From NCBI RefSeq assembly GCF_014839805.1, contig NC_051124.1, forward strand, positions 2,790,001 through 2,854,000: DNA of 64,000 nucleotides, read 5' to 3'. The stretch's first letter is position 1; every line of letters starts with the position of its first letter. Of the stretch, positions 33,299-46,576 are shown one piece after another. The translations under genes were made by a program, and so were the position numbers. The notes under the pieces are model-generated. The model was not told the DNA's origin, searched no databases, and worked only from the letters and a program-made list of their open reading frames with translations. The stretch comes from Manduca sexta. Lineage: Eukaryota; Arthropoda; Insecta; Lepidoptera; Sphingidae.

Positions 33299-34347
33299 AA
33301 AGTATTGTTTGCTATTCTACCGTGCTTGTCAGCCTAAGACATGAGATGTTAAATCTTATTATTTCCAATGTCCTTTAAATCGGAACACAACAGTGACTAC
33401 ACACTGCTGCTTGGTTGCAGAAATAGACATTGCGGTGGTACACTACCCAGGCGGACCCTCACATATGAGAAATCTACCACCAGTAAGTTACGCTCGAGAG
33501 AAGGGTTTAACAACGTCAATCTAGCTCAGTCAGTCAGGTTAGTGATGGTCGTAATCACTAGATAATTATGGATACTAATCCATGTGAGCATGAGAAGATT
33601 CCTTTAAAAGTTTAAACACGTTAACTGCATCTAATGATTTTTTTACCAGAGCTTAGCAACTCATCAATTATGCTTAACTCTAAAAAAGCTATAAACATTA
33701 AATATTAAAAATATCTGTAAATTAAACATTTTAAAAGAAAAACCATTAGTTCGATACAGGTTGGCAATGTGGAACGCGGCGAGTGTAGAAATTCGTCTCG
33801 GCGCCAGCGCGGCGCCATACTGGTGCAGACTGGATGTGTCGCGACACGCGGCTTGCTGCACAATACTCTTACACTTTCACAAACATTATTATACGATTAA
33901 TTTGGTATAAATGTATTGCATCTAGGTGTCTCGTATCCAAATCTTTAGGTATCACCGTAATGGCATTTCTACTTCCTACTTTTGGCGCTAAATAGTATCT
34001 ATGCTTGCTCCGTTGTGTTTCGTTTTGAGAGACTGTATTTTTTCCAGAATGTAATCTTCCTAACGGACATCATCTGTGCTTCAAAAATAGAGAGTTTATT
34101 TATTTACTATAATAGGAACATCAACAGTACATATATTCAACAGTCTCATACACATGCTTAATAACTAATTCATGAGCGTTATGCCAAACCCTTATTATTT
34201 AAGATCTAGTTGTCCACCCGTTGTTCTGAGTTCTAAGTCACATATTGCGTCTCTTGGATTTCCTGTATAGACAAATTTAAATGTTGGTAAAATTCGCTAA
34301 GGGAAAACGCATGTAGACAGAGCTACGAGTAAACCACACTAAAAGGC
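33299..34347. other. Intergenic DNA
   Basis: A GC-rich patch at 33770-33860 (GGCGCCAGCGCGGCGCC) is open on both strands for about 60 codons without a recognisable protein. The remainder is AT-rich, apart from the short tail at 33405-33490. Confidence 0.3.
33405..33490 (+). repeat. Short LINE-like 3' tail
   Basis: GGTTGCAGAAATAGACATTG, GGTACACTACCCAGGCGGAC and GAAATCTACCACCAGTAAG. A tail motif similar to that of R4. Confidence 0.4.
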
Positions 34348-34682
34348 TAGTTAATATAATAATAATAATATTAGCCCTATTTTATATACTGTTCACTGCT
34401 GGGCACGAGTCTCTTCTACCACTGAGAGGGTTAAGGCCTTAATCCACCGCGCTGTCCTAGTGCGGATTGGTAGAATTCACACACCACCAATTTCTATAGA
34501 GAACTTCTAAGGTATGCAGGTATCCTCACAATGTTTTCCTTTACCGTTAAAACAAGCGATAATTCACAAAGAATGTACACATAATTTTAGAAAAGTTATA
34601 GTGCTTGCCCTTGATTTGAGCAGACATTCGTCTCGGCAGTTTGTTCCAGAACCAACTAGACTATCGCTGGTTTTTTAAAGCC
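34348..34682 (-). repeat. SINE family 1, near full-length copy
   Basis: Minus-strand copy running from an AAT-rich tail (34353-34372) through the CAGTGCGGATTGG-type block to the tRNA-like head near 34680. It is more diverged than the plus-strand copies. Confidence 0.75.
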
Positions 34683-35605
34683 TAGATAAAACGGTAAAAA
34701 ATATCAATAAATATTAATTTTCCTACTTCAATCAGCTTTATATGTAATAATTATTTTATCTACACGAAGCCGCGTCTATAGCTAAACCCGTTAAGTACGT
34801 ATTAACATGTTTATATGCATTAACGTGCATCGATCACAGGTTTTTGCGACATTCCGCCTGGAACGCGATCCCGTGGGAACGCAAATTAAGTTACATACAT
34901 AATTGGTGACACATTTTTCAAATCGCTTGTGTATTTGTTAGGAACAACAGTTTTTACGCAAATTTTAAACTTAACAGACGTTGCGTGAAGTGGATTTAAT
35001 GGATCTTTACATATTAGTTGGTGTTGGATAGTATTATGGTCTCAGAGACAATTGAGGATTTAGTGGACTGTGCTCACCCATTATTTATATACTTTTTGTA
35101 GAATCACATATAATATCACATTTCATAATAATTTCAATTGATTTCTATTCACGACAACCGATGTATCGAACCACTGCTGGCGGTGGGGGCCAGACGTTTC
35201 AATAGCGAACACGGTTACAAAATTTTAAAGTCAATTTCAAACTCTGAATTTTTTCAGTTACTTTTGTGTCTGACTGTACCTTGCGATTCTCGAAATGATC
35301 CAAATTCCATTAAAATCGAAATTAATTAACCCAATTGCTATAAAATGATAATACACATATACAGATTATTTGCTGTTTGCTATCGAGGTGGGTACATATG
35401 TCTCATGATAAAGCTGGGCAGATGGTCGGCTCACGCGAGATAATGGGGATGGTATATGCCGGCTTGTCTTAAATTGTAGTCTTACTTTTAGATAACTAAA
35501 TGGCTTCATAGATTGTGGAGACAAAATAAATTGTATAGCGGTTAAACTTGCAATCTCTGAACGCATGACAATATTCCACTATTAATATACAGTATGTAAT
35601 GCAGT

Positions 35606-35939
35606 AAAAAAAGCGGCGATAGCATAGTTCGTTGTGGAATGGACTGCCGAGACGAATGTCCGCAGGTTCAAATCCCAAGGGCTCACATCTCTGACATTTC
35701 TAAAAAAATATGTGTGTGAATTAATTGTGAATTATCGCTTGCTTTAACGGTGAAGGAAAACATCGTGAGGAAACCTGCATACCTCAGGAGTTCTCTATAG
35801 CAATTTTCGAGGGTGCATGAAGTCTACCAACCCGCACTAGGCCAGCGTGGTGGACTAGGGCCTATTCCCTCTCAGTAGTAGAGGAGGCCCGTGCTCAACA
35901 GTGGGACAGTATATAATACAGGGTTGATATTATATTATT
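35606..35939 (+). repeat. SINE family 1, full-length copy
   Basis: Full copy with the tRNA-like head GCGGCGATAGCATAGTTCG, B box GGTTCAAATCCC, and an ATTATATTATTA tail. A hAT MITE is inserted immediately after the tail. Confidence 0.8.
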
Positions 35940-35947
35940 ATGTAATG

Positions 35948-36123
35948 TAGTAGCGTAGCTTGCTATAGACGGGCTCTATATCTAAATTTGTTGGGGGCCC
36001 TTCAGGTCAGTGCGAACTTTTGGGCGCCTGTTTAGGTTAATGTAGGTATGGGCCAAGAAGGGCCCCAAAGCTCGGGGGCCCCGTATCACTGATACAGCTG
36101 ATACGGCGGCAGCTACGCTCCTG
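35948..36123. mobile_element. Short hAT-type MITE
   Basis: 176 bp bounded by the 8-bp duplication atgtaatg (35940-35947 and 36124-36131). Ends TAGTAGCGTAGCT and, reversed, CAGGAGCGTAGCT form the terminal repeat. It sits at the tail of the SINE at 35606-35939. Confidence 0.75.
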
Positions 36124-36131
36124 ATGTAATG

Positions 36132-37785
36132 TTTGTCGATGAACCTGTTTAGGAGCGTATTGTTCGATTCTTATTCCAAATATATATATCGTTATTTTTT
36201 ACGGCAATTTTAGTAGGTAGGTACATTGTTTTTCTAAGGTTTGAAGTATAAAGGGAAAACGGATCATATTTATATTTAAAATTATTTTGCCTTTCTAAGC
36301 TTTGAAGTATGGAAGGAAAATGGATGATACTTGAAGATCATATTTATACGAAGAGATAGATAAGTTAATAAGTAGCTACGGTAAGGGTACACGTTAGAGT
36401 TTTTTTACGAATTTGTTTTTGAGATTTACTTTGTCCTTAGTTTTTTTGCGTATTTTTTTTTATTAATTACATGCAACCATGAACTGCCGCATGTCCCTCG
36501 ATTAAAAATAAATACTGTACATGCTAAAGTTTTGGTGTAAGAGTACCTATTTATTATAAAATAACGCTAATCAGATGAATGAAATTTGGCAAACAATCCA
36601 AATTATATATCGTATTCAAGCAGGCACAAAGCCGCGTGCAAAACCTTGTTCGCTATAAATGGGACAACAATGGAAATAGTGAAACAACAACGGAACAAGT
36701 GAAATATTTCGACAATTATCACTTAAAGCATGCCATTCTTTTGTCAACCCGCGTACGGCATGAAGTACGTAAAGGCATTAAACGGGATATTCAAAAGATC
36801 ATTAAGTTGCCAATTTCAATTTTTTTATGTTGACGACAGACGAGTGACAAATAGGCGCGTTTTAAATTCGTTTCTTAAAATACCTGCCTGGTGCAAGCGC
36901 ACCTTTTATATATAACTAAAAAAACTATTCCTTTTTAAATTGGCACGCGGGGGACAAGGCCGTGGAGAAAATATTGGTCGTAGAGCTTGTATTGACGCTG
37001 TTTACCGGATATTGGTTTCTTGTGAGGCATGCTTTCTTTGTTTAGGTAAATATTTTTAATAAACAATTAAACGCCATATTTGCATCAATCTAATGACAAA
37101 ATAGTTCGATCTAATGCCACAGCGCTGTGAGTAACTGAATATAACCGTCTACGACCATTAGCTCGTAAAATTAAGAAAGCAACTGAAGCAAGGTTACGTT
37201 TGCCAAATAACGCAGAATGGGAGACGCTGCAGATCTGAACATTGCAGACCGCCGTCCTACATTCACGCAACGGAAGCTTGCAGCTGTGCCTGTGGTAATC
37301 ACATATCAATATCTCACGCGAAATGAAGCCATAAATTTGGCATGTTTATTGACGAAATTTAAATATTCAAAACATATTCTTATTGCAAAATATTATTGCT
37401 GATATATGCAAGAATTCGCATTTTACACGCGTCTAACGAAAGTTCTTACGTAAATGTGTAGGAGGTATCAAGTTATTTGTGTGGTTGTTTTGGTAAAAAA
37501 TTTTAGCCAATGAGAATCGCCCGTTTATTCAGGTCAAATGTTAAGTTATTCCGTTTAGATCATTTGCTGTTTCTCTCTAACGCGGCAGATATTTAATTTT
37601 ATTTCTTATCGAGATATAGATTAGTGTCTGGTTTCTGTTATATGAACGGAAAAAAACATGGTATTGTGTTACTCTTAATAATATTGACGTATCCAGGTTC
37701 TATTATATTAATAATCAAAGAAGATTCTAACGATTTTTTGTCATAATAAAGGAATATACAATACATTGAACTTTTAATTATGATC
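36132..37785. other. Intergenic DNA
   Basis: AT-rich. An 84-codon ORF at 36579-36833 has no recognisable motif and no convincing splice context. Nothing else seen. Confidence 0.3.
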
Positions 37786-38076
37786 TCAAATGAGATTTTG
37801 AATATCAAAATTCCATTTGTGCGTTGCTAATACACCGACGATTAGGAATATCATTAAGCCTAGGTATAATAAAACTCGCAAGCTGCTTCTAACCTCATAA
37901 CAAAACTCATTAAGTCTTTTCCTTAATTTGGCCAATTTTTTTCGGCCATCTGCCTTTTCGCCTGACCAAGTTCCTATCGGCACCTGCACTGATTTTTTAG
38001 TCGGGCGATCTTTACTCTTTATTTTTTAAATTCGAAACACTCGGCACTGACACCTGGCCTTTCTGCCTAGTGCCAT
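37786..38076 (-). pseudogene. 97-codon membrane-protein frame with one internal stop
   Basis: From an ATG in good context (ATAATGG, 38074-38076) the minus-strand frame reads MALGRKARCQCRVFRI, hits TAA at 38026-38028, and then continues open for 79 more codons to TGA at 37786-37788. The downstream part has a basic stretch (GRKKLAKLRKRLNEFCYEV) followed by the hydrophobic helix LLYLGLMIFLIVGVLA and a short polar tail: a single-pass membrane protein plan. The two halves share one frame and a similar basic character, so I read this as a small intronless gene or retrocopy disabled by one nonsense change. Alternatives are chance, or an exon entered downstream of the stop. Protein not recognised. 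Confidence 0.4.
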
Positions 38077-39044
38077 TATCGTGTAATCATACAGCCGGCA
38101 TCAGGCTATGCGGCCTTTGTGGTGGGTAATTAAAAAAATGTATATTGATATCCTTCGCAGGGCAGTGAGGTTACTTTTAAAAGTATTTCCTTATTTAATT
38201 ATCAAACAGCTGGAGGGCACGTCCTCGATTAAATTGTATCGAACGGTTATTGCAATTTGTGCAAGGAAATTTCTCTTTCGTTTTAGGTCATGCGAGCGCG
38301 TGTGATTATAAATTGGGACTGACAATGAACATGAAACATTGCGTTTAAAATTTGATATCACGTGTGTAAGTGGTTATTGAATTTATTGGTTGTGACTTAT
38401 TACAGATTATTATTTATTCAGAATTTAATAGTTTAGAGATATTGTTATTAGGTTCTGCAATTTTTTTTTAAGTTATTGAATTTTCTAATATCGATATTTA
38501 TAATATTATTTTAACATTAGACGGAATATAAAAAAAATATTATATATTAGGGGCGCGGTGAAGTGATATAATTATTTGTATTTTCTTATATAATTTTACT
38601 ATTCTGCCGTTAGTCTAATCTTTTCTAAAATAACATCAATCCGCATTTCATTGGCATAGGGGCAGGTAGCAGACTAACAAAATATAAGTGAGTTAACATA
38701 ATTTAACTTTATATTCTGTCCATAATTATTAATAAATTCGAGGCTCGCATCTTCGTTGTGACGTTTTGACATGTCTCTCGCCCTGACCGGTAGATATTTT
38801 TTACATTCGATATTTATTGACTCGAGTATTTATTATATTGGTAAAGCTGAATACACTATCAATGTTATCTATCTATCTAAATAATATATAACAGTTTGTT
38901 TGTATTTATATTCATTTTTAACGAGTGGATTTTGGAACTTTAATTATGTCGATGCAGTGCCAAACTTATACTTCCTTTGAGTATCGGTTTCTTAGTTTAC
39001 CCGCATCAAAGCGGTGATTCAATTACTCAGTTAAAAAAAATGTA
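38077..39044. other. Intergenic DNA
   Basis: AT-rich, no ORF or repeat recognised beyond short homopolymers. Confidence 0.3.
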
Positions 39045-39265
39045 TACTTAATTATGAATGTAGGAAGATATAACTGAGTTTTTGCACGACGAATACCTCA
39101 GTCCACCCCGTGATCCTGAAGGTTGCAGTTTTCGAAACGTCGCGTCGGGAGAAAATGATAATATAAAAAACTGCCTTAAAATCCGAAAACTAGTGTTATT
39201 TCGATGCCTAACATTAAATATAAGAAATAATTATAAAGTATTTTGTAATAAGGTTTCAAAATATC
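39045..39265 (+). mobile_element. Penelope-like element 3' tail
   Basis: Has AATGTAGGAAGATATAAC, ACCTCAGTCCACCCCGTGAT, a shortened hairpin (AAGGTTGCAGTTTT, 39119-39132), CGAAACGTCG and TTAAAATCCG. The 72-codon ORF at 39082-39300 is incidental to it. Confidence 0.65.
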
Positions 39266-39739
39266 TTTATTTTAATGAAAGTGAGAGGGAAGTCAAATGA
39301 CAAAGTTACTTGATCATAAAGATAATTACATTCAATTATTTGTATCACATGCTCACGTGATTCTTATCTGTAATTCTTGTGATTAAACTTTTTTTCTTAA
39401 TTGTTTTCAATAATTTTGGATACAGTATTTTTAAGGTTATATGTAGCGCTTTTTGGAGTTTTAAGTATTGCAAAGGAAGATATCGTAGCACTCAAATTCG
39501 TTCTTCCCAAAGACTTTTTATAACTAATAATTAATAGTAATTTGGCTACTAAATTGAACTATGGGGAAATATTTTTATTCAGCCAGGTTACTTAAGTAAT
39601 AATGAAATTGAGGAGAACTATTCGATTGTAGATAAAAGAACAGTAAACTCACGCCAATTACCTTAAATTATGAACGGAATATTTGTCTCACTTTGATTTT
39701 TGATCCAGTTCATTGTTTCTTTTTTTTCTATAAGCGCCG

Positions 39740-39985
39740 ACAAAGTAAACCTACTGCGCCTAATGGTAAGTGGAGAGGGGTCCAATAGAATGTCGATTGA
39801 TAAGAGATTATTACCTTTCGGCAGTCGCCACAATTATGCCGGCCTGTTGGAACCGGATATACACAGATTGATGCCGGAACGCGACACACTTACGTGGGCC
39901 ACTGTGGCGGGTTTTACACCCTGTGTACGGAGGTCGCATTCCGGACGGATATAAAATATATCCTACCACCAGCAAGCAAATTTAC
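39740..39985 (+). repeat. Repeat family R4, longest copy
   Basis: TAATGGTAAGTGGAGAGGGG, TGCCGGCCTGTTGGAAC and ACTTACGTGGGCCACTGTGG, ending in CCTACCACCAGCAAG. It looks like the 3' end of a non-LTR retrotransposon. The 84-codon ORF at 39700-39954 is incidental. Confidence 0.6.
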
Positions 39986-41370
39986 GACGGCTAGGTTCTG
40001 GATTAGTTGTCTAATTATTCAGTAAAACAAGTCTACTGACGCTGTAATAGTTATGACAGGAAAATGAAAGGCGCCTGTATAGCGCAAACACATTAGTCTC
40101 CGGTTTGTTAATTTTAAACGACTATTCCGCTTGTTTTTTCTAAGCGCCCCGAGTGTCCATAAATACTAAATATAAGACGATTTAGATTATTGGAAAAAAT
40201 TAATGAAGTTTTTTTGTCACGCGCCAAAAACGACAAAAAATGTTCTTATGGGTCCATTTCCGCGATAGATCGAAAAAAGCGATTGGAATCGTTTATTGAA
40301 AACTGGAATAAGTAATTGCCGTTGCAAATATTATATCTAAATATAATAGAAAACTTTTAAGCAGGGCAATAAAACCACGGTCATCGTTCGTGATCATTAT
40401 GTACTCTGTTTTTTTTATAATTCATATTTTTTCATGATATATATTTTAAAACCAGGACGTAGTAGTGCGTGATTAATGCTGGCATGTAGAAATAAAAAAA
40501 ACGTTGATTTCTTCCCTGCGAGCCCATTTACTAGATACAAGCTATTTAAAAAATGCAGAGCGGAAAATAAAACGAGACAAATTTTATTTATCGCAACAGA
40601 CACATTAAATGTGTCGATATTTATATGGAAATTACGCGTTAAGAGCTTCCATTAATCTTATAAATATTTTAAAATAGTACTTAATTCCGTAAATATTAAA
40701 AAATTAAGCGCCATTGACGTCATAAAAGCGACACAAAAGTCGCTCAACTTGACTGTCGTTAATAAAAAAAAACATTATATTTGTTTTTTCTGGTATTCAG
40801 TAGATACTTCTCACATATTTTCGGACTTAATCCCTAGCTAAAATACAAGTTTTATTATATAGAAAATTTATTCGGTTGCCGTAAAAGTCGCAAAAACCTT
40901 CGCGATATTTCAAGTTTGACGGACAGCCCATGAATAAACGCAAGAAGCACTACACAAGCCCTACTAAATTATTAGCTACAGATAATACGTTATTTTAATT
41001 ACAAATTTATTGTCACATGACCTTAAAATGTGGCAAATGTATGAAAGGTGTCCTTTTTAACAAAGGTTTCGTGGCGGCAAGTTTATGCGTGCGCTTTTTT
41101 GAGGCTGTCTCACAAATGGTTTGACTAGATAGGTTAGTTTGTGAGCGGTATTTGTAAGTTGGTATGGCGCGCGTGTTTAGGGGGCCACACCTGACAGAAC
41201 CACCTGTATGCCAGTTGCATCACACCTTGGACCTGTTACGTTTCTCTAAGGTAATTCTACATACATTATAATAATAACGGTGGGCTATAGGTCACGGTTT
41301 TTGTCGCACAACCGTTCTCTTTAATTGTTGATGGATGTCTGGCTGTCTGGTTGATTAAGTCTTATGCGTC

Positions 41371-41404
41371 TAACAATGATAACAATACATTGTTATCATT
41401 GTTA
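41371..41404. repeat. Perfect 16-bp-arm palindrome
   Basis: TAACAATGATAACAAT, two bases, then its exact reverse complement. It lies just outside the MITE at 41423-41586. Confidence 0.8.
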
Positions 41405-41422
41405 CTGATATACAATCAGTCT

Positions 41423-41586
41423 TACAATATTTTTCAATAAACGATTCCAATCTCAATCTTTAATCCGACTCCGATAATGAACCAATCAAAATGAGTTATT
41501 TGTAAGCTTGTCAAAAATACTTTGTTCTGATTGGTCCATTCCTCTGATAGATCGAAAAAAGGTTTGGGATCGTATATTGAAAATGG
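41423..41586. mobile_element. Small MITE with 20-bp terminal repeats
   Basis: Ends TTTTTCAATAAACGATTCCA and, reversed, TTTTCAATATACGATCCCAA. A related half copy at about 40240-40306 has GGGTCCATTTCCGCGATAGA and ends TGGAATCGTTTATTGAAAA. Confidence 0.6.
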
Positions 41587-43357
41587 CGGTATATTTCACA
41601 AAACCCGCTCATGTCCTTCTCATCTTTATATTTTTTTTTATTTTATAATGTTAATCTATAAGCTATAGCTAGTGAGTTATGATGCGAATCGTGTTTGTCA
41701 TTTAGAGATAAGTGGTACTGTCTGTTTATCACGTTGTATTGCAAGGTATTAATAAAAGTCCAGCTAAGCGCAGTTTTAAAATGATCCAATTTGAATTAAT
41801 GTATTCTAAATGGACGAATGGAAATACATTTAGACAGAAGTAATATCATTTTGAATTATGACGTCATACAACTACCTGCACTAATTATTTTATTTAGCAT
41901 AATTCTATGTATTTATAATATATAATACTTCGACACTGATAATCAAGTCTTTTTTGGGGGCATGCTAATTCTCGAAAGTTGTAAGTCCATAATTTTTTGA
42001 ACCCAGCGTTCTTACTGTACTTTTCATTGGCAATTTTATCGATATTATCGAATTTTCTTTTGGGGACACTGCTTGCCCCCACAAAAAAGCCCTGCTTGTA
42101 TTTTTTTAACCACTTGCATTTATTAAAATTTTAGAGGTTATTTGTAATTAATGTTTAACTAAGATATAAACAGAGTTGATTAAACTTACAAGAAAAGAAA
42201 CACAAATAAAAAGTAGATACACATAACGCAAATTGTATAACGACTGATATAAATACATTCGCTTACAATAAATAGAACAAAATGGATCCTAATAACTTCA
42301 CATTTCTCTTCATACACGCAATAACCGTAAATACATCGACATTTCAATCGAATGCCAGAGCTAGTCGATCAAAAAAGAAATAGGCACAAATGGGATGCGC
42401 ATGCGCATCGATTTGGCACGACACACACATTGCACAGCACCTTGTGACAGGTGCCTTCCTGACACACTTATTCAACGTTTAGATAATATGGGTTAGTGTT
42501 TGGCTAATTGTTTGATAAAATATATATCATTAATGTCTGAATAGGCAAATTAGTTTATGTATATTTATGATGTTGTACGCCGTCTAAAACAATTTCATTT
42601 GTTTATTGCTAATGAAGTGTGCATCTTAAGTTATCTCTTTTTACGTGTTTAGCTTGTTTATATGTTCTTATTGCGCGGCCGCTTGTGTTCATAATTCCAT
42701 TTGCGATTAACTGAATTGTTGAATACTTCGTTATCTGCTTTGCCTTATAGTTTAGATTTCGTTGTCACAATAAAGGATAACTAGTTTTACTTCTTTATGA
42801 CTTTTTTTGAAGCTAAGATGTGAGACTTCTTAACGCTCTTAATCTTTTAGAATGGATTATAAAAGTTGTGACTGTGGTTCTGCCACAGCTGAGAATATTA
42901 AGTAATTCCATCAACTTCGTAGTTTTCAAAAAGCTAGGGACGCTTTGAACCCACCTTTATATTTGCTGTTTTACACTATTTATACTATATTATAAATTTA
43001 TAGAATATAGGCCGAGAGACAATGGTGTTATTTTTGGTATCATTCGAAAATAGTAGTGTAAAGAACAAAAACAGGTATCTCATATAAAACTGAATTACTT
43101 TTAAGACTCTTATAACCATTTTATGTAATTAATCTGAAATTTGTAGGATATCCGTTTATACAAAATGATTAATGATAACATTTAAGCTATCACTTCAATA
43201 AGCTAAGAGAAAAATAGATAAACAATAAAACATTTCATTCTACAACTGTCTATCTCTTTTTATCTTCTCCCATTGACTAAAGTCTCTATGTTAGACATTT
43301 AACAATAGAACCCCAAAATTCTGAAGACTTTAACAACGAGACATTGGCGGAATAGCT

Positions 43358-43510
43358 TCATAATCAAGCTCATCATCAGCCTACATCTTTGCCCACTGCT
43401 GGACATAGGCCTCCTTCAATATGAGCTATTTTAACCTGTCTCCGGCCTGTCGCGTCCAGTTTTTACCAGCGTCCTATCGCGGATCGTCACTTCACCTAGC
43501 TGGAGGGCAT
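43358..43510 (+). repeat. Lepidopteran-type LINE fragment
   Basis: TCATCATCAGCCTACATC, CCCACTGCTGGACATAGGCC and GCCTGTCGCGTCCAG are familiar lepidopteran repeat wording. Only a fragment is present. Confidence 0.5.
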
Positions 43511-45610
43511 AATCAAGCTCATCGCCAGCATTCAAAGAAGAGGAAGAAGAACATTTACTAGTACATATATTGAAATCTTAAAGCTCAATATTTGGAAGAT
43601 AGTTCGAAAAATAATAAGGGAATTTATACATAACCGTCATGTATTAAGAGTGCAAACAACAAGACACTGCACTCATTCCAACAAAATGTCACATTGACGA
43701 GCTGACACGAGCCATCAAAAATGACGAACATCTCAATAATGCTAATTCTCCGCCAATGTGTCATTACGGGCGATATTTGCGTGTTTTTGCGGCCATTCCG
43801 CCGCGGAGGCGCGCTGTCATCTCAAATTAACGCTACACCGGTTGTAACGTATTACGCTATATATGGATTCAGTTTTTGTGGCAGTTTTTAGGTTATTTCG
43901 CACTAGCGTTATTGTAACGCTTGCACGTTTGACGTGTATAGAAGTGATAATTTGCGGCAATATATAAATTAAGTTAAGCTAACGGCAATAAAGTTAACAT
44001 AGTGGTTCTTGAACATTCAGGTATTTAGTACAATGTTTACACAGTACATAACATTGCAAAAATGTCCTCCGTGAAGAAAATAATAAAACTAATAATATTG
44101 GTATTTACGAATAATTTTTAATTGCTCAAATCACGCTTCGCGATCTTGTTAATGAGAACCGTTTTGTTAAATAGCCTTAGGATGGATTCTTTGTGTCATA
44201 TCGCTTGATTATCGCAGCGTATATCAGCGTTGCGTTTTCGGATCGTGAATGGACGCTCGTGCGCCCGTCGGTTCAATGGATTTATTTATCGTGTTTCGGT
44301 TTTCATGTCTTCGTTAAAATAGTTTATCTGAACTTCTATTAGTTTATGATAATTGTTTGCGCGTACCTCATGAGCCAACAATGTTGCATCAACATTATCA
44401 TCAGAATAGTTTTTACTCGCCGCTCCACCAGGGTGAATAAGTTGTTTGGGGATAAAAATCCCACTACATATTTTTCCGCGATAAAATAGCGTCTATTTTT
44501 TAGGTAAGACCTCTAACAATATATAAATGAAAACTGCATTAAATCCAAAGCAGTAGTTATTGCGTGATGCGTGTACAAACATCGCAACAGACAAAATATC
44601 TAAAAACTTGTTTTGGCTTCTTTGGCTCTGATGAAGAGACCCCATATTTGTTTTCTATAATGTATAGAGGTCGGCTTGTTACAATTTCATTAAATGTATA
44701 CATATAAATCATAATAATAATACGTGCCTATAATAGATTATATTTAAAGACCTTTAAAATAATTCTGGCATGTTTTTAGTGTGTCTTAAAATTATTTCAG
44801 AGGTCAATGGTTGTAGTAGAACTTGATCAAGTAAACATAAAGTCTTATCAGATTACGCGTAAAATAATCTAATACTTTATATTTTATGATAGGCCATTCT
44901 GAATGTAACTAAGTTAAACTCAGGAAATATAAAAAATAAAAATATTAACTACTACATGATATACTGTAATGTATTCATTTACATCCAGTTTCTAATCTCA
45001 AACAATTTATCTCAACATATCAATTACCATGAATAACACGGTTTTCGTTGTAGGAAAAACAAAACTACCTGCACCTAATAACATTATGTCATAAAGGTTC
45101 TTTATAGGTATTTAACAAAAACGCGGATCCCTAAAAAAAATAATTTGTAACGTTTTTTAAGTGTGTCAAAATATCAATGAACATGGTAACCGTTGAACTG
45201 CGCTTTTTAATTTAGGCGTTCCATTGCTGGTTATGTTGGACAGAATTTCTTTTGATGTTGTTATAATCTGTCGATGTATATCGAAGTAGAGATGGTACTG
45301 TAAGGTGGTTAGGCATGGTGGTGAAGGCGGAGGGTGGTTTGGGAACACCTGATCCGCCTGATCGCAAACAGGTGCTGTTTCAATATTACGCTGCACACGA
45401 TGTTTCTGTCTCAAAAGATTTATCCTGAGATATAGTTTACTGTTAGATTAATTAGACATTGGTTTACAACTTGGTGTAAGTTTTGGATTCAAGGATGTAC
45501 ATTTCAAAATATTTAAGATAATAAAGTCCGGAGAATACTTCTAAGAAGTAAATACGAGTATTAATATGTTTTAATTATCTATTAGCAATTATTATCTTGA
45601 TTTGTTACAG
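43511..45610. other. Intergenic or intronic DNA
   Basis: GC-richer patches at about 43780-43870 and 44200-44280 have no recognisable coding signal. The ORF at 45166-45414 (minus) looks like chance. Confidence 0.3.
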
Positions 45611-45851
45611 TCGAGTATAACACAGCTTGATCATATTATGAAAGGGTATAAAGTGCATTTTTCGAAAAGTAAGTTCTGGCGTGCATTTTCGATTTATATT
45701 GTAAAAAATATTGTAGCTTTGAGAAAACATCTAATCAGCTTAGTGGCACATAGCAAGTTAGGTCGTGATTGCATTATACGAAAACTACAGAATAATGACA
45801 TCCCCAAAACCAGTGATGCTGACCTATCAGAGGAAGACAAAGGAATGAAAG
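45611..45851 (+). CDS. Candidate internal exon, unknown protein
   Basis: TTTGTTACAG acceptor, 241 nt open in one frame, AAAG|GTTAGT donor. The 80 residues have a basic, hydrophobic first half (SKFWRAFSIYIVKNIVALRK) and an acidic end (SDADLSEEDKG). The clean splice borders with an open frame between them are the only support; no homologue comes to mind. It could belong with the 49711-49958 or 29458-29617 candidates on the same strand. Confidence 0.33.
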
Positions 45852-46220
45852 GTTAGTACATTGGATGGGAAAGACCGGGCCAAGTGTCCACCAATGAGTC
45901 GTTAGGAAAAAAAATACAATATAACATCTTCCGAATGCCTGTCATAATACATCACCCTCAAAATATTTTTAGTTAAATTTCATATCCCCAGACACATCCC
46001 TACATGCCAATCCCTTGTGTAGCCCGCCCTTCCACCGAGCGACGGTTGCGTGTTGCGTAAAAAGCCTATTATAATTTAATTCTAGTATCACAACTGTTGA
46101 TAACATTAATTGCACTCTCTCGATAAAGGTGCGGTCGCGAGACAGACGGGCGGCTGATGACAATTTACGATCTCCGATGGGGATGGTCGTTTTACTATTA
46201 AAACCTTTTAGATATTATTT
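45852..46220. other. Intergenic or intronic DNA
   Basis: Nothing recognised; small ORFs on both strands near 46000-46160 look like chance. Confidence 0.3.
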
Positions 46221-46527
46221 TGTCCGAATGAATGTCCTCAGGTTCAAATCTCAAGGGCACACACCTCTGACATTTCTAAAAATTATGTGCGTAATCTTTG
46301 TGAATTATCGCTTGCTTTAACGGTGAAGGAAAACATCGTGTGGAAACCTGCATATGTGAGAAATTCTCTACTAGGAATTTTTCAGGGTGTGTGAAGTCTA
46401 CCAACCCGCACTAGGCCAGCGTGGTGGACTAAGGCCTATTCCCTCTCAGTAGTAGAGGAGGCCCATGCCCAACGGTGGGACAGTATATAATACAGGGCTG
46501 ATATTATTATATTATTATTATTAGATA
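46221..46527 (+). repeat. SINE family 1 copy, head slightly truncated
   Basis: It starts within the tRNA-like head (GAATGTCCTCAGGTTCAAAT) and runs through the conserved body to an ATT-rich tail. Confidence 0.77.
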
Positions 46528-46576
46528 TTATTTTGTGTAAATCGTTTTAGTGTGCTTCATTACATACATACATTAA

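Larger units (their letters stand above)
39986..43357. other. Intergenic DNA with small MITEs
   Basis: Holds the MITE at 41423-41586, its half copy near 40240-40306 and the 34-bp palindrome at 41371-41404. No gene is supported. Confidence 0.3.
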
